Shown in pieces: positions 54,378 through 64,000 of a DNA stretch of 64,000 nt (position 1 is its first letter; each line of letters begins with the position of its first letter). Made by a program: the position numbers and the translations under genes. The stretch is from Nemophila menziesii (taxonomy: Eukaryota; Streptophyta; Magnoliopsida; Boraginales; Hydrophyllaceae), in NCBI GenBank assembly GCA_029959085.1, contig JARWIR010000035.1, positions 4,446,501 to 4,510,500 of the forward strand, given 5' to 3'. The notes under the pieces were generated by a model. It saw only the letters and a list, made by a program, of their open reading frames with translations. It was not told where the DNA came from and made no database searches.

Positions 54378-55711
54378 TGATCTGCTTGGGGTTGAATAGG
54401 GTCAACCCCGAAAACCACCTTCTTATCAATTTCATCTGAATTATCTTCTTCTTCCCATTGCTCATCTCCATCAGCATTATCATTATCTAAATCATTGTTA
54501 TCAAATCCCAAAGCTTCTGCCATCTCATCATCTTCGCCAATAACTGGGTTAGCGAGAGTTGCAGGTACTTGGGATAAGAATTCATCTTCTGTAGCTAACC
54601 CAAGATCCAATCTAACCTTATGTGTACGAAGTTTATTCTTCTCAAGTGATCCAAAGGTAATACTATAATCAGAGTTTGAAGTAATGTTAGGGTTTATCAC
54701 CACATTTGGGCTAGAGATGATATTGGGCTCAGAGTTTGGTCCACACAATTTATTAAGTTCACCTGGACTCAAGGGCCTTATAGCATTTTTAAAAGACACT
54801 CCTTCCTGTTCAATAAGGCCCAAGTTAACTTTTGGCATCAGTAATATAGATTGAACTACATTTGGCTGGACCACATCAAGTGGTGATTCTTTATTAATTC
54901 CTCTAGGAATCTGAGCTTTATTCTTTTGCTTTAAAGGTTTCTTGGACCTTTTCCTTGAAGAGTACCCAACATGTTCAGCTTTAAATACAAAATCATTCGG
55001 TTTCTTCACAATTTCAGAGTATCTGATCCAGCTACCAAGCTTATTAATAAGTTTGTCAGCATTATCACATTTATTCTCTTCATGAGATATTATTCCACAA
55101 ACAAAACAGAAGTCAAACAACTTTTCAAATTTGAAAGAAATCCAAACAGACTGACCATTCGAAACTTTAAACATAAACCCAGCAGATAGAGGCTTTGAGA
55201 TCCTACAGTTGATTCTAACCCTAACTGTAGAGTTATCCTTGTAATTATCCGGGTTAGGAAGTTCCATATCAGTGACTATACCAAGTTTAGAAGAAATTTT
55301 GGTAACATTACCTACTTTCACGAAAAGAGGGGGAATACCCAAAATTCTAACCCAAAAAGAAGTCTCCTCAAGAAGATTAGGGTTAACAACACATTCTTCG
55401 TATTTCTGAACAAGAACATGAAATCCGAAAATATGAAAAGGCCTATTGTTCCAAACAGTTTCTAAATCCTTAGGGTTTTCGAAACTAGCCACACAAAGAT
55501 TCATACCACGTTTATCGATAGAGATTCTACCAACAATACCCCAGTGTTGTATCATAATCTTTTTGAGGTAGTTAAGATTAATGTTACCTGTTGCTAGAAC
55601 ACGAATGAAAAGTTTTGGTTCCTCGAAGGCACCATAAATAGCTTCTCTATCAGGAGATAGTGTGATTTCCTCATCAGATCGATCCATCTCATCATCTTTA
55701 ATACTCGCCAT
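54374..55711 (-). CDS. LINE ORF1: zinc-knuckle RNA-binding protein
   Basis: Open frame of 445 codons, start MASIKDDEMDRSDEE. Residues about 30-180 resemble the DUF4283-type domain of plant L1 ORF1 (FIRVLATGNINLNYLK, NRPFHIFGFHVLVQKYEE, FWVRILGIPP). A CX2CX4HX4C knuckle (CFVCGIISHEENKC) follows near residue 205 and a basic patch (SRKRSKKPLKQK) near 250; the C-terminus is acidic (DDEMAEALGFDNND). It would bind LINE RNA and chaperone target-primed reverse transcription. Its TGA stop overlaps the ORF2 ATG in ATGA (54374-54377). Confidence 0.92.
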   Translation of the reverse strand: MASIKDDEMDRSDEEITLSPDREAIYGAFEEPKLFIRVLATGNINLNYLKKIMIQHWGIVGRISIDKRGMNLCVASFENPKDLETVWNNRPFHIFGFHVLVQKYEECVVNPNLLEETSFWVRILGIPPLFVKVGNVTKISSKLGIVTDMELPNPDNYKDNSTVRVRINCRISKPLSAGFMFKVSNGQSVWISFKFEKLFDFCFVCGIISHEENKCDNADKLINKLGSWIRYSEIVKKPNDFVFKAEHVGYSSRKRSKKPLKQKNKAQIPRGINKESPLDVVQPNVVQSILLMPKVNLGLIEQEGVSFKNAIRPLSPGELNKLCGPNSEPNIISSPNVVINPNITSNSDYSITFGSLEKNKLRTHKVRLDLGLATEDEFLSQVPATLANPVIGEDDEMAEALGFDNNDLDNDNADGDEQWEEEDNSDEIDKKVVFGVDPIQPQADQ

Positions 55712-55996
55712 AAAGGCTAAGAGATAGAAAAATCGGCTCTTAGAAGATTAGGGTTAGAGTAAACTCAATAAAGCAAAAAACCGTGATTTTTATATATCTA
55801 AAACCAAAGAGAGAGATATATATGATGTCAAGCTTCATACAAACCAAGGAAACGGCGAAGATTTGTTAATCGGAGGAGGTTGGTGGTGGCTAATCTGATC
55901 GGGGAAGGGAAAGGGTAAGGGCTTTGGGAAGTGTGCCTGAGAGAGAAAGGGTTTTCATATTACTGTATAACAGTGAGTTCAGTTAATCTTTTATTC

Positions 55997-56236
55997 AAAA
56001 CCAAACAAAAATTCTATTTGTCTTTTATTTCTTAAGTATTATTCTTCTAGCTTTCTTATTTGCACTTGATATTTGCATAATTTCTTCTAAATTTTGCAGT
56101 CTTTTGAGGAACAAATCTTATTTGTCATTAAAACTTGCATACAATCTGTGATACTTGCAGTGAGTAACGTATTTAGCCTAGGGTGTTTATTTGCACTTAT
56201 TTTATCTATTATTTTATCATACCCTAGGCGACACCA
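55997..56236 (+). repeat. 5' LTR of element D, part 2
   Basis: Continues after the LINE at 'aaaaccaaac' and ends CCTAGGCGACACCA, 6 nt before the PBS; equal to 62350-62586 of the 3' LTR with few differences. Confidence 0.88.
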
Positions 56237-56242
56237 AGTTTT

Positions 56243-56261
56243 TGGCGCCGCTACCAGGGAC
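56243..56261 (+). other. Primer-binding site of element D (tRNA-Asp type)
   Basis: TGGCGCCGCTACCAGGGAC, with two changes relative to the element B copy. Confidence 0.83.
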
Positions 56262-56357
56262 TACATCGTTAGTCCTTGTGCATTTATTTAGTGATTTTAT
56301 TTCAGTTAGTTCTATTTTACGCTTTTGTTTTTAGTTTTGTCTTTACAGGTTTTACAA

Positions 56358-57035
56358 ATGGAAAGCCCGATGCAACTTGATCTTTCCATTTCATTCAGAG
56401 TGCAACCTAGAGGAAGTTGCACTCCAGAAATTCAAGCCACTAAATTTTGACCTGATGCAGGCATGATAGTGCAATTTGCGAGTCATGGTAAATTCAGCGG
56501 TGCTGCACAACATGATCCCGTCCGTTATATTTAGAAGTTCATGCAGATTTGTGATGCCTACATCGTTCAAGGTGTCACACAAGATCAGATGTAATACATA
56601 ATGTTCCAATTCTTTTTAACCGGACGTGCAAGTGATTGGTATGACTCCCAACACCCTGATTCAATTCCAGAGTGGGATAAACTCCAAGCCAAATTTGTAG
56701 ATCGGTTCTATCTGATTAGTAGACGCTTAAAAGATATGTTGGAGTTTGAACAATTTATGCAGGAAGAAGGGGAAAGTGTTGGTGAAGCATGTTTACGGTT
56801 TAATGGTAAGAAAGCGAGGTGTCCATTCCACGTCTCCTCGCTCGAATATCAATTAACCATGTTCTATGGAGGACTCAACGGCGAGTCAAGGTCTGATATA
56901 TTACGATATTGAAGTTTTGTGTTATTAGATCCTGAAGAAGCTCATACTATCATGGAAAGAGTTCTTGAAACCGAAAGAAGTTGGACATTAGAATTAGAAA
57001 AAGAAGAAGGTTCCTTAGAAGCTCTAAGGATCGAA
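56358..57035 (+). pseudogene. gag: Gag of element D (broken)
   Basis: ATG at 56358 (MESPMQLD). The frame has stops near 56443, 56532, 56592 and 56910, all in recognisable capsid sequence: KFMQICDAYIVQGVTQDQ, FQFFLTGRASDWYD, WDKLQAKFVDRFY, GESVGEACLRF and MFYGGLNGESRSD, then LLDPEEAHTIMERVLE. The knuckle lies further on, near 57130-57175 (CLGCEARNHSCENC), in another frame. Confidence 0.82.
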
Positions 57036-57429
57036 TAATTAAACTAACAATTTAAGGAATTACAAGAGCAAGCGCGTTTAGAAAGCAGTTCAGTAGATCA
57101 GGTAAATCTAGTTCACACTATACCTTCATGTCTTGGTTGTGAAGCAAGAAATCATTCGTGTGAGAATTGTATTGATAATTCAGCTTCTACTTCCTTCACA
57201 TCTCATCAAAGAAACCATTATATTATCATCCTCAAGGAAGTCACGCTAACTATTATTCCCCACAGAATCAGAATTGGGTTGAAAATCAAGGTAACCATTA
57301 TCAAACTCAACCTCAACATTATTATCAAGCACAACCAATCTATCAACAAGTGGCAGAATATGATTATTATAATCAAGAACCACATCCATATTTAATGCAA
57401 CAAGATACACAAGAACAACCTTCGAGTTT

Positions 57430-58174
57430 GGATCCAAGTATGGTAGAACTTAGGGGATTATTTGAAAAAACATGAAGTTAGCAAAGATTCCAAACCCAGT
57501 CAAAGGTAATTAAAAATATCGAGCATACCCTTTCACAGATGGGGAGTACACTTCTGAACAGGCCAAAAGGGAAACTCCTAAGTGATACAATTTCTCCTCA
57601 AGATGATGATTGTCATGCGGTTGAATTAAGAAGTGGAAAAAATTCACCTCCACCTAGAGTAGAAGAAACAAAACCAACCTCTATTCCTGAAAAAGTGGTT
57701 AAAGAAACAGATGAAGGTAAGGTAGAAGAGGTAATTGAATGAACGAGTGTTCCATAGAAGACACCAGAAAAGAAGAAAAGCTCAGTGGTAAACAATACAC
57801 GCCCTCCTCCACAATTCCCATCACGTGTCAAAAACAAGAACAACGAAAAAGAATTCAAGCAGTTGCTTGACATGGTGAGAAAGTTTGATATTAACATCTT
57901 GTTTGTAAATGCTCTCAAGAGAATGCCGAAATATCTTAAATTCATGAAGGACATTATTTCTAACAAGCGAATCTTAGAAACTGAGGAGATGAATGGATTG
58001 CCAGAAGAGTATAGTGCTATATGTCAAATCAAGTTACCACAAGACGCATATACACCCAAGAACTCCTTGATGGGACCATTAATGGCCACAACGAATATAT
58101 CTAAGAAGTTCTTGGGAGTGAAAGGCAAGGGATTCATATTTCGCGTGCCAAATATTAATAAACTTGCTTATTGA
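57430..58174 (+). pseudogene. Nucleocapsid and protease-linker relic (element D)
   Basis: Frame with CHAVELRSGKNSPPP, RPPPQFPSRVKNKN, EFKQLLDMVRKFDINILFV and EEYSAICQIKLPQ, as in the region before the protease of F. Two stops near 57740-57757. The protease active site is missing; after KLPQ the frame ends with KKFLGVKGKGFIFRVPN, related to the end in element B. Confidence 0.78.
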
Positions 58175-58200
58175 TGGGGAGGTGATGTTCGTACATGGTC

Positions 58201-58260
58201 ACTGAGGTAACACATCGAACTAAACGACGTTAAACAAAAGTGCTCTAGGGAGACCAACCT
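58201..58260 (+). promoter_or_regulatory. Conserved post-pol block (element D)
   Basis: GAGGTAACAC, CATCG and CGACG arms (one mismatch), GTTAAACAAAAGTGCTCTAGG and GAGACC, followed by AACCT. Matches A and B closely. Confidence 0.6.
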
Positions 58261-58429
58261 TGTTTTAATTGCTTTTTAATTTGTTTTATGCTTTGTAGTG
58301 TATGTTTTTAAGTTAGTGTATAATTTTAATGTGTTTACAAGCTAATAGGAGAGAAAGGTAGTGTGTTAACTGTGTAGGAAACGAGTTTGGGGTTAAAACA
58401 GGAAAAATTGGGGAAATTATGACTTGCTG

Positions 58430-58660
58430 ACAGCCTAGCCGGTGGATTCACAGATATACCAGTGAAGAAACCGTGCCACGGTAAGAAAAATCGTGTTCCT
58501 GCCGAGAGCATGCTTGAAAAACCGTGGTCGCATTTGAGGACCTGGTTTGAACAAATTTTTGACTGGCTAGCCGGTGAGAGCACCTGTATACCGGCCTAGG
58601 AAAAACCTTGGTCGCACTTGACGACGCGGTTTGATGACGTCAACGACCGGTATACCAGCC
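58430..58660 (+). repeat. Spacer of element D with divergent CCGGTATACC motifs
   Basis: 'gccggtgagagcacctgtataccggcc' and 'gaccggtataccagccgg' (near 58571 and 58646) plus decayed versions near 58438-58465. 'accgtggtcgca' type phrases recur between them. Homologous in position to the palindrome clusters of A, B and F. Confidence 0.6.
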
Positions 58661-59053
58661 GGAGGCGGTTTGTGAAGGAATTTGTGACCTAATAGACTTC
58701 ATACCTTACCTAATCAAAACCTAGCCTCTCAAACACGAATTTTTCAGACCCAAACCTTATAAAAAGACCTTGAAGCTTGATTAAACCTCCACACAAACAC
58801 AAAACAACATAAAATGTTTCCTCCATCCTCCATAAACACATATTCTTTATCAAGTCCATTACACTACACCATAAAACACCAACAAATAATCATAAAGCTA
58901 TCAAGAATTCTTCCAATAACTCTTCCAAGAACAATCAAATAAACCTTCTTCCACCATTGATAATCATTCATCCAATAAACAAACTCAAGCCACACTAATA
59001 TTTCATAACTTTATTCTATCCTTGGTGTAATCTGAGTTGTGGGTCAATCAGAG

Positions 59054-59521
59054 ATGACAAATAGAACAGATGGTATAGATTATAAGAGGAAGTGTTCAAT
59101 ATTAGGGAAGAACAAGAAATTGACTAGAGATACAAAATAAAAGTCCATTGACCTTGATGAGCCTAGTGAGAAGAAACCAAAGATAGAGGCACCAGCACAA
59201 CCACTACGAAGGAAATTAACAGCTAGAATAAGTGTACCACCAAGGCCTAAAGCAAATACACCAATCCAAGATCAAAGTTCTTCTTCAAAACTTAATTAAA
59301 ATTCAGAGAGTATATCCTCACCACCAGCATGGGCAGTTAGATTGATGGGAGAGAATGTTAATCTAAAAAGAGAATTCAATGCTTGCTGGGATGAAATTTC
59401 AAGAATTAATCAAGTAATAAATGGAGTAACAGAAGACTTGGATATTGAAAATTATTCTTCTTCAGAAGATGATCTGCTAGATCTTTATGGCCAGGTCCCC
59501 TATTCTAATTATTCTCCTTAA
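59054..59521 (+). pseudogene. Internally deleted env-like ORF (element D)
   Basis: 156 codons from ATG 59054 (MTNRTDGID) to TAA 59519-59521 with two internal stops. The start equals the beginning of the F ORF (TNRTSD after the lost ATG), a basic stretch follows (SEKKPKIEAP, RRKLTARISVPPRPK), and the last third is a coiled-coil-like acidic end (NLKREFNACWDEISRINQ). The central domain present in F is missing. Confidence 0.65.
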
Positions 59522-60303
59522 TTGCTTGTATGCATTATTTTAGGATTATTTTAAATTTTATTTCTTTATTGAGTCTTTTTCGAGTCGTGGGGACACAGGT
59601 TGGGGGTGGGGATTTGTTGTCCGAATCTTCATTTTTGTTTTTGCATAAAATTTAAGTATTTTAGGTTTGAATAGGCATAGAATATATTGAATGTACCTAT
59701 TGAGCATGATTTAATTAAGTAAATGATAATAAGTAGTATGTTTTGAACGGTGTCACAAATATGTTTAGTATTCATGTTTGGAAACAGGAAATAAAAGATA
59801 GGGAAGATTAATGAGCAATGTGTAAAAAGTCAAGTTGAAACTTAAGGAGATTTAGAACGTGAGGTTTGAAATTAGTTGAAAACCCACTTGTCTATGATCT
59901 AATAGTGAAAAAGTAACAAAATCTGGTAGTTAGAAAAGTGAATAAGGCAGTTCTTTCATATCGAAGCCACTGGAAGTCTTTTTAGCTTTCTCACCGTTTT
60001 ATTTGATTATTATATTATTATCCGTCTTAGCCCCTCTGAGCCTTTCTAAAGCCTTTTATTAAACTACATTATAAGCCATACCCCATAGTTTATAGGATTA
60101 TCCATATGACCCGCACTCGAATCGCAAAGCCTGAGATAAGTCATTTTTAGAGCTTGAGTTTGGGGTGGTGGGATTCATCATTAGGGAACATTGGGTTTGG
60201 GAAATTGTATTTGTGATATTATTGATGATGATAAGTTTATTATTGTAACCCTTTACTGGGGTAAGAGTAAATGAAAAAAGTTGAGAAGCATGAAAAGCAT
60301 GAA

Positions 60304-60334
<31 letters not shown>

Positions 60335-60990
60335 AAAAAGTAGCATGATATCTTAACATCAAAAAGAGAGTCATAGCTAGCTATCAAAAGAAAAAAATTG
60401 ATATGAAAGATTGAAAAAGATTTGGACCAGCAAAGTGGAAATTGTTATATCATCATGAAAATGTTTTATTTGTGTTAATCGGGGATGCAAATCAAAATCA
60501 TCAAAAATTCGGTTGAGTGAGAACATCTTCGATGAAACTCAAACTCTAGGGCGATTCGCTGATGGAATGTGAAAATAGAGACAAAAGCTCACTTTTCATT
60601 ATCCAAGTATACCACATTTTTCTAAGCCACGTTATAACCGTAAAGACCTTAGGATTTCTAGCTACTTGGTGGAGAAACAATGAAGCCATTAGGTTGTAAA
60701 TGGGAGGACCATTGGATGCTATACCAGGACCTATGAACAACCTATAGTCATTAACAAGAACTAGGTTGATAACCTCTCTTTTTGGCATTGTGAAGTTAAT
60801 CTGAACTTGAACTTATGGAATGTTGATTATATGTATATTAAGTATACGTGTGCATTATTTCTTTAGCATTACTACATGTGACTTTTTAGATATTTTTGCT
60901 CTAGGATCATTCATGGTGTTCTATTCTTCTTCTCCTCCTCCTTCTTCTACTCTGTTTATTATTTGACTACCCTATTGTTCTTTATCTTTA
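59522..60990 (+). other. 3' noncoding region of element D
   Basis: Contains TTTTTCGAGTCGTGGGGACAC (59575-59596) and the shared blocks near 60030, 60150, 60245 and 60425. An (AT)n microsatellite of about 28 bp lies at 60304-60331. No gene. Confidence 0.72.
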
Positions 60991-61026
60991 TTGTATCGGG
61001 ACGATACAACTTTGAGTTAGGGATCT
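60991..61026 (+). promoter_or_regulatory. Polypurine tract and upstream hairpin (element D)
   Basis: Hairpin TTGTATCGGGACGATACAA at 60991-61009, then 17 nt ending in GAGTTAGGGATCT, then the LTR at 61027. Sequence of the hairpin is identical to element B although the two elements differ widely elsewhere. Confidence 0.85.
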
Positions 61027-62586
61027 TGATGTCTCCCTATTTTTGATGAATTAATCTAGTTTAGAGACATCATTTTAGGTGTATTTGAGAATTTAATTAT
61101 ATATTTTTATTCAAATTAATATATTTTCCTATTTCTTGACTTGATTTGATTATTTATTATTTTAGAGCATATTTGGTTTAATTGTTTGTTAATTGTGAAA
61201 CTTTAAGGATATATATTAATTAAGTAGATGTCAAATCAGTTCTAAGAGATAAAGGAAAGAAGATAATGATAGAAATTGGAGATAAAAGGAAGTAAAGATA
61301 AAAAAGGAAATGAAAAGTTGTTAAGTAAATCTGAATTCCAGCAGCTACGTCCATTAAAGTAATCATAACTCAAAAACGGCTGGGAATTTGGAAGAACGAT
61401 TTGAATAAAAAATGTAGATCTTTTCGAAGCGGTCATTTTCGATATAAAGAAAGCGTCAATCGGAGAAATATTGAAGAAGTTACAAACAAAACAATAACAG
61501 TTTTTCCCTTCTCCTATATTTTAGGAAACGAAATTGAGTTGGAAAAGAGTCCTCTTACTTGCCCTCTACTCCAAGAATCCGAGCTAGGGTTGAGAAAACC
61601 CTATAAATACACCCTCTATTCAGTAGAAACACATCCTTGGCCAATCCTCAAGCCAAAAGGAAGCTTACAACAAGAGAAGAGAAGTCTAGAAGGAGCTGAA
61701 CATTAAATTTTGTCTTCACAATCCTTCAAATTTGCAACCGTTTTCTTTTCTTTCTCTAGTGTGAACCAAATTTATTTTGGCTTGAGATTTAGCATATGGG
61801 TATGAACCCTAGAATTTTTTTACATCTATTTTAATTTGGGATTATAATTATTTAAATGAATTAGTTTTTATTCTCTGTTTTATATGCTTTTATTTATTGT
61901 CTGTTTTCCTTGCGGAGGCCTACGTATAGGATCACCTTAATAGTAGTTAGATGATCACCCGGAAGGGGTGTATAATTATTGAAACACCACCTAAACGTCT
62001 AGTGTGCGGTTGTGATTCGGAAGGGCTTGCCTAACTAGATAGCCATTAGGGTTTGATTTAATCACCGATCATTATTTACAGGCCAGTCTTATCTATGAAC
62101 CTAGTGGCGTAGGAGCACCTTAGTTGAGTCCCTTGTTAATTGTGAGGTAACTATTTAAGTCCACCCGGAAGGGGGTTAGGCGGAATTTAAAATCTTGGTT
62201 TGTGCAATTCTACATAATTCTCCCTTACATGATTAGAATAAACAAGGCTAGTGGGGATTACTAGCTATATCTCGAGATAAACTCTCATACTATCTTCTTC
62301 TCTTATTTACTTTTTTGTCTTTATTTTATTTAGTTAATATTTTATTCAAAATCAATTAAAAATTCTATTTGTATTGTAGTTTTTGCGTGTTATTCTTCTA
62401 GATTTCTTATTTACACATGATATTTGCATAAGTTCTCCTAACTTTGGCAGTCTCTAAGGAACAAATCTTATTTATCATTAAAACTTGCATACGATCTGTG
62501 ATACTTGCAGCAAGTAACGTGTTTAGTCTAGGGTGTTTATTTCCAGTTATTTTATCTATTATTTTATCACACCCTAGGCGACACCA
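61027..62586 (+). repeat. 3' LTR of element D, complete (1560 bp)
   Basis: TGATGTCTCC to GGCGACACCA. The inverted terminal motif AGAGACATCA ends at 61073. TATA box CTATAAATAC at 61601-61610. A stretch at 61900-62190 has 'cccggaaggggg' type repeats. Confidence 0.92.
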
Positions 62587-63590
62587 GATCTAGTCTTTGT
62601 AATAGATAGATGATGAGAGAGTGTGAGTGTAAGGAGTATGATCGGTTTCCTTGTGTTGCGATAGCACAAGAGTTTACTTCGTGATATCAAAGTAATTGTA
62701 AGGGTATTGTGCTCTCGCCCAAGTTAAGGGAAACAAAAAAGATTAGTTAAGAAGCCTTAAAATCCTTAGGTGGCTACCTTAGGTAGTGGAGTATGGATAA
62801 CATAACCACTATACATCGGTGTGTACTTTCTATCCCTTATGTTTTTACTTATCGTGTATTGATTGCTCGTCTCTTCATTTATATTAAACCTAGTTACACC
62901 ATAGCATGATCCTGCAAGAGTTTGATATATATTGAAGAAGAAGTTTTTCGTTAAACTTAGAACGATCCAAAAGATTTTTAACTAGGAATTTATTATATTA
63001 GTATCCTATTTGCCCCCCTCTAGGACTTTCAACCATCTAATCTAATATTGTGAAATAACAAAGAAGATATAACTCACAACGTTGTACCAACATGGATTTA
63101 GTCTCTAAAATACTCATGGGATGCGGTCTTGAACTACTTTATTGCGCATCACAACTCAGCTTCAAATAAGAACTAAGTATTGAAGATTATAATGGGGGTG
63201 AATTTTTATATGATATAGTGATTAAAATTTTAGGTATGGTGGTCGTGAGCTGCTAGGTAGCTAGGGTTTTGCTGGAAGAGATGGGATGACTTATTGAGAG
63301 AATGAAGAGACGAGAAATGAATAGAAGAATTTAGTAAAAATCATCCTGGCATTACTTGACTGACCTGAAAAGTATTAAGTATTATTTCCTTTTCCATATA
63401 TTATTCTTTACTTTGTAATAATTGATATGTTATTATAGGAAATGTCCATTTTTACGATTATCTATTTGGCTAATTGCCTATTTTTGTAAAGGAAATTAAC
63501 TTTGAATGAATTCACTTGTCTAACAAAAAGATATTGGTAAGTATATTAACTCGGTAAATGCACATAGTTGACCGATCCCAAAGAGTAGAT
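62587..63590. other. Flank of element D, right side, and upstream region of the host gene
   Basis: 62587-63040 ends in 'cccccctctaggactttcaa', which resembles the end of a copia-type LTR or leader; not certain. 63040-63590 is AT-rich with no open frame over 50 codons and is the upstream region of the gene at 63678. A W-box core TTGACC lies at 63569-63574. Confidence 0.45.
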
Positions 63591-63599
63591 TAAAAAGGC

Positions 63600-63608
63600 T
63601 ATATAAGA
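63600..63608 (+). promoter_or_regulatory. TATA box of the host gene
   Basis: CTATATAAG, 70 bp before the ATG, which places transcription start near 63630. Confidence 0.6.
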
Positions 63609-63677
63609 TAGTCTTATCACAATTATTTCTTAAACAGATTAGAAAATATTTTCAGTCTCATTCAATAATTAACCACC

Positions 63678-64000
63678 ATGACATCAAATAAGTTTTCATT
63701 TCGTTTCACGCTATTTTGTGTTACTTTCCTTGCTCTAATAACATTTCATGAAGGTAGGTTTACACATCTAGACTTACTTTTACATCCCTTCTTTTCTAGC
63801 CACTTACTCGTTGTAATGATCGATTAAGAATTTAAATTGTATAACGTAATGTTTTTAAGTTTATTTTTTCACTTTTCAGGTATGCTTAATAGCAACACGA
63901 AAGAGGACAGTTATGTTGTATTGTCAAAAATAAACCAAATTGAAGATATATCTAAATCAAACAAAGAGTCCAACAACCAATCGATTAATGCTATACGTAG
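63678..64000 (+). CDS. Secreted small protein, 5' part, two exons (open at window end)
   Basis: ATG at 63678 in the context ACCACCATGA. Exon 1 (63678-63753) codes 25 residues that look like a signal peptide: a short basic start (MTSNKFSFR) followed by a hydrophobic core rich in Phe, Leu, Val and Thr. A likely phase-1 intron (GTAGGT at 63754 to a pyrimidine tract and CAG ending at 63879, 126 bp) leads to exon 2, open from 63880 to the edge and reading EGMLNSNTKEDSYVVLSKI and so on, rich in Asn, Ser and Lys. An intron near the signal-peptide end is common in genes for small secreted plant proteins. The family is not recognised because the C-terminus is outside the window. If the intron is not used, the frame stops 25 codons later. 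Confidence 0.6.

Larger units (their letters stand above)
50099..55980 (-). mobile_element. Full-length L1-type LINE, nearly intact
   Basis: A 5.88-kb element on the minus strand: 5' UTR (55712-55980), ORF1, ORF2, a 3' UTR of about 40 bp and a short poly(A) tail (T-run at 50099-50107). A perfect 16-bp target duplication AGTTAATCTTTTATTC flanks it at 50083-50098 and 55981-55996. It interrupts the 5' LTR of element D and is therefore the latest insertion in this part. ORF2 carries one in-frame stop and one frameshift. Confidence 0.95.
48773..62586 (+). mobile_element. Element D: non-autonomous Athila-type retrotransposon with nested LINE
   Basis: Plus-strand order: 5' LTR split by a LINE (48773-50098 and 55997-56236), PBS, decayed gag, protease-linker relic, post-pol block, spacer, env-like relic, 3' noncoding region, hairpin, PPT and 3' LTR (61027-62586). 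Without the LINE the 5' LTR is 1566 bp, the 3' LTR 1560 bp. The flanks are 'catct' (48768-48772) and 'gatct' (62587-62591), a 5-bp target duplication with one mismatch. RT, RNase H and integrase are absent. Confidence 0.9.

Noticed and set aside
62587..63040. Copia LTR right of element D
   Set aside because: The end 'cccccctctaggactttcaa' is reminiscent of copia leaders, but no TG start, PBS or second copy was found, so it stays unassigned.

Overview
The window is a repeat-packed piece of a flowering-plant nuclear genome. Evidence for a plant nuclear origin: Athila-type Ty3/gypsy elements with a tRNA-Asp primer-binding site, plant L1-type LINEs carrying a C-terminal RNase H, a MuDR-like element, and two pieces of plastid DNA (rpoC2 and atpA) embedded in AT-rich nuclear sequence. 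The species cannot be named from sequence alone. Almost all coding sequence belongs to mobile elements, mostly broken. The one credible host gene starts at 63678 and runs off the right edge.

Layout. 1-6527 (minus): element A, a non-autonomous Athila-type element with intact gag and an intact protease ORF fused to an integrase-like tail; RT, RNase H and the integrase core are missing and its 3' LTR lies outside the window. 6575-~12070 (plus): a broken Ty1/copia element without a 3' LTR. ~12070-30253 (plus): element F, an old autonomous Athila-type element (gag, PR, RT, RNase H, IN, env-like ORF), split by element B (18423-25488, minus), a heavily deleted relative that inserted inside F's integrase gene. 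30254-34586: unassigned DNA, a LINE relic and an LTR start that interrupts it. 34587-36922: a MuDR-like relic with inverted ends. 36923-42150: AT-rich DNA with a proline-rich ORF, a plastid rpoC2 fragment, microsatellites and hairpin-forming repeats. 42151-45879: a 1.8-1.9 kb tandem duplication that took in the end of a LINE. 45644-48772: that LINE relic, an LTR fragment and a plastid atpA fragment. 48773-62586 (plus): element D, another non-autonomous Athila-type element, with a nearly intact full-length L1 LINE (50099-55980, minus) inserted in its 5' LTR with a perfect 16-bp target duplication. 62587-64000: flank and the host gene.

How the parts relate. A, B, D and F share LTR start, PBS, PPT and a long 3' noncoding region but differ in what protein-coding sequence survives; A, B and D would need enzymes from an F-like partner. 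Reading these copies against each other shows cis signals that ordinary annotation misses: a 19-nt hairpin exactly 17 nt before the 3' LTR that keeps its pairing through compensatory changes, a hairpin-bearing block after the pol stop, a repeated inverted motif at the LTR start, and palindrome clusters in the spacer before the env-like ORF whose core sequence differs from element to element.
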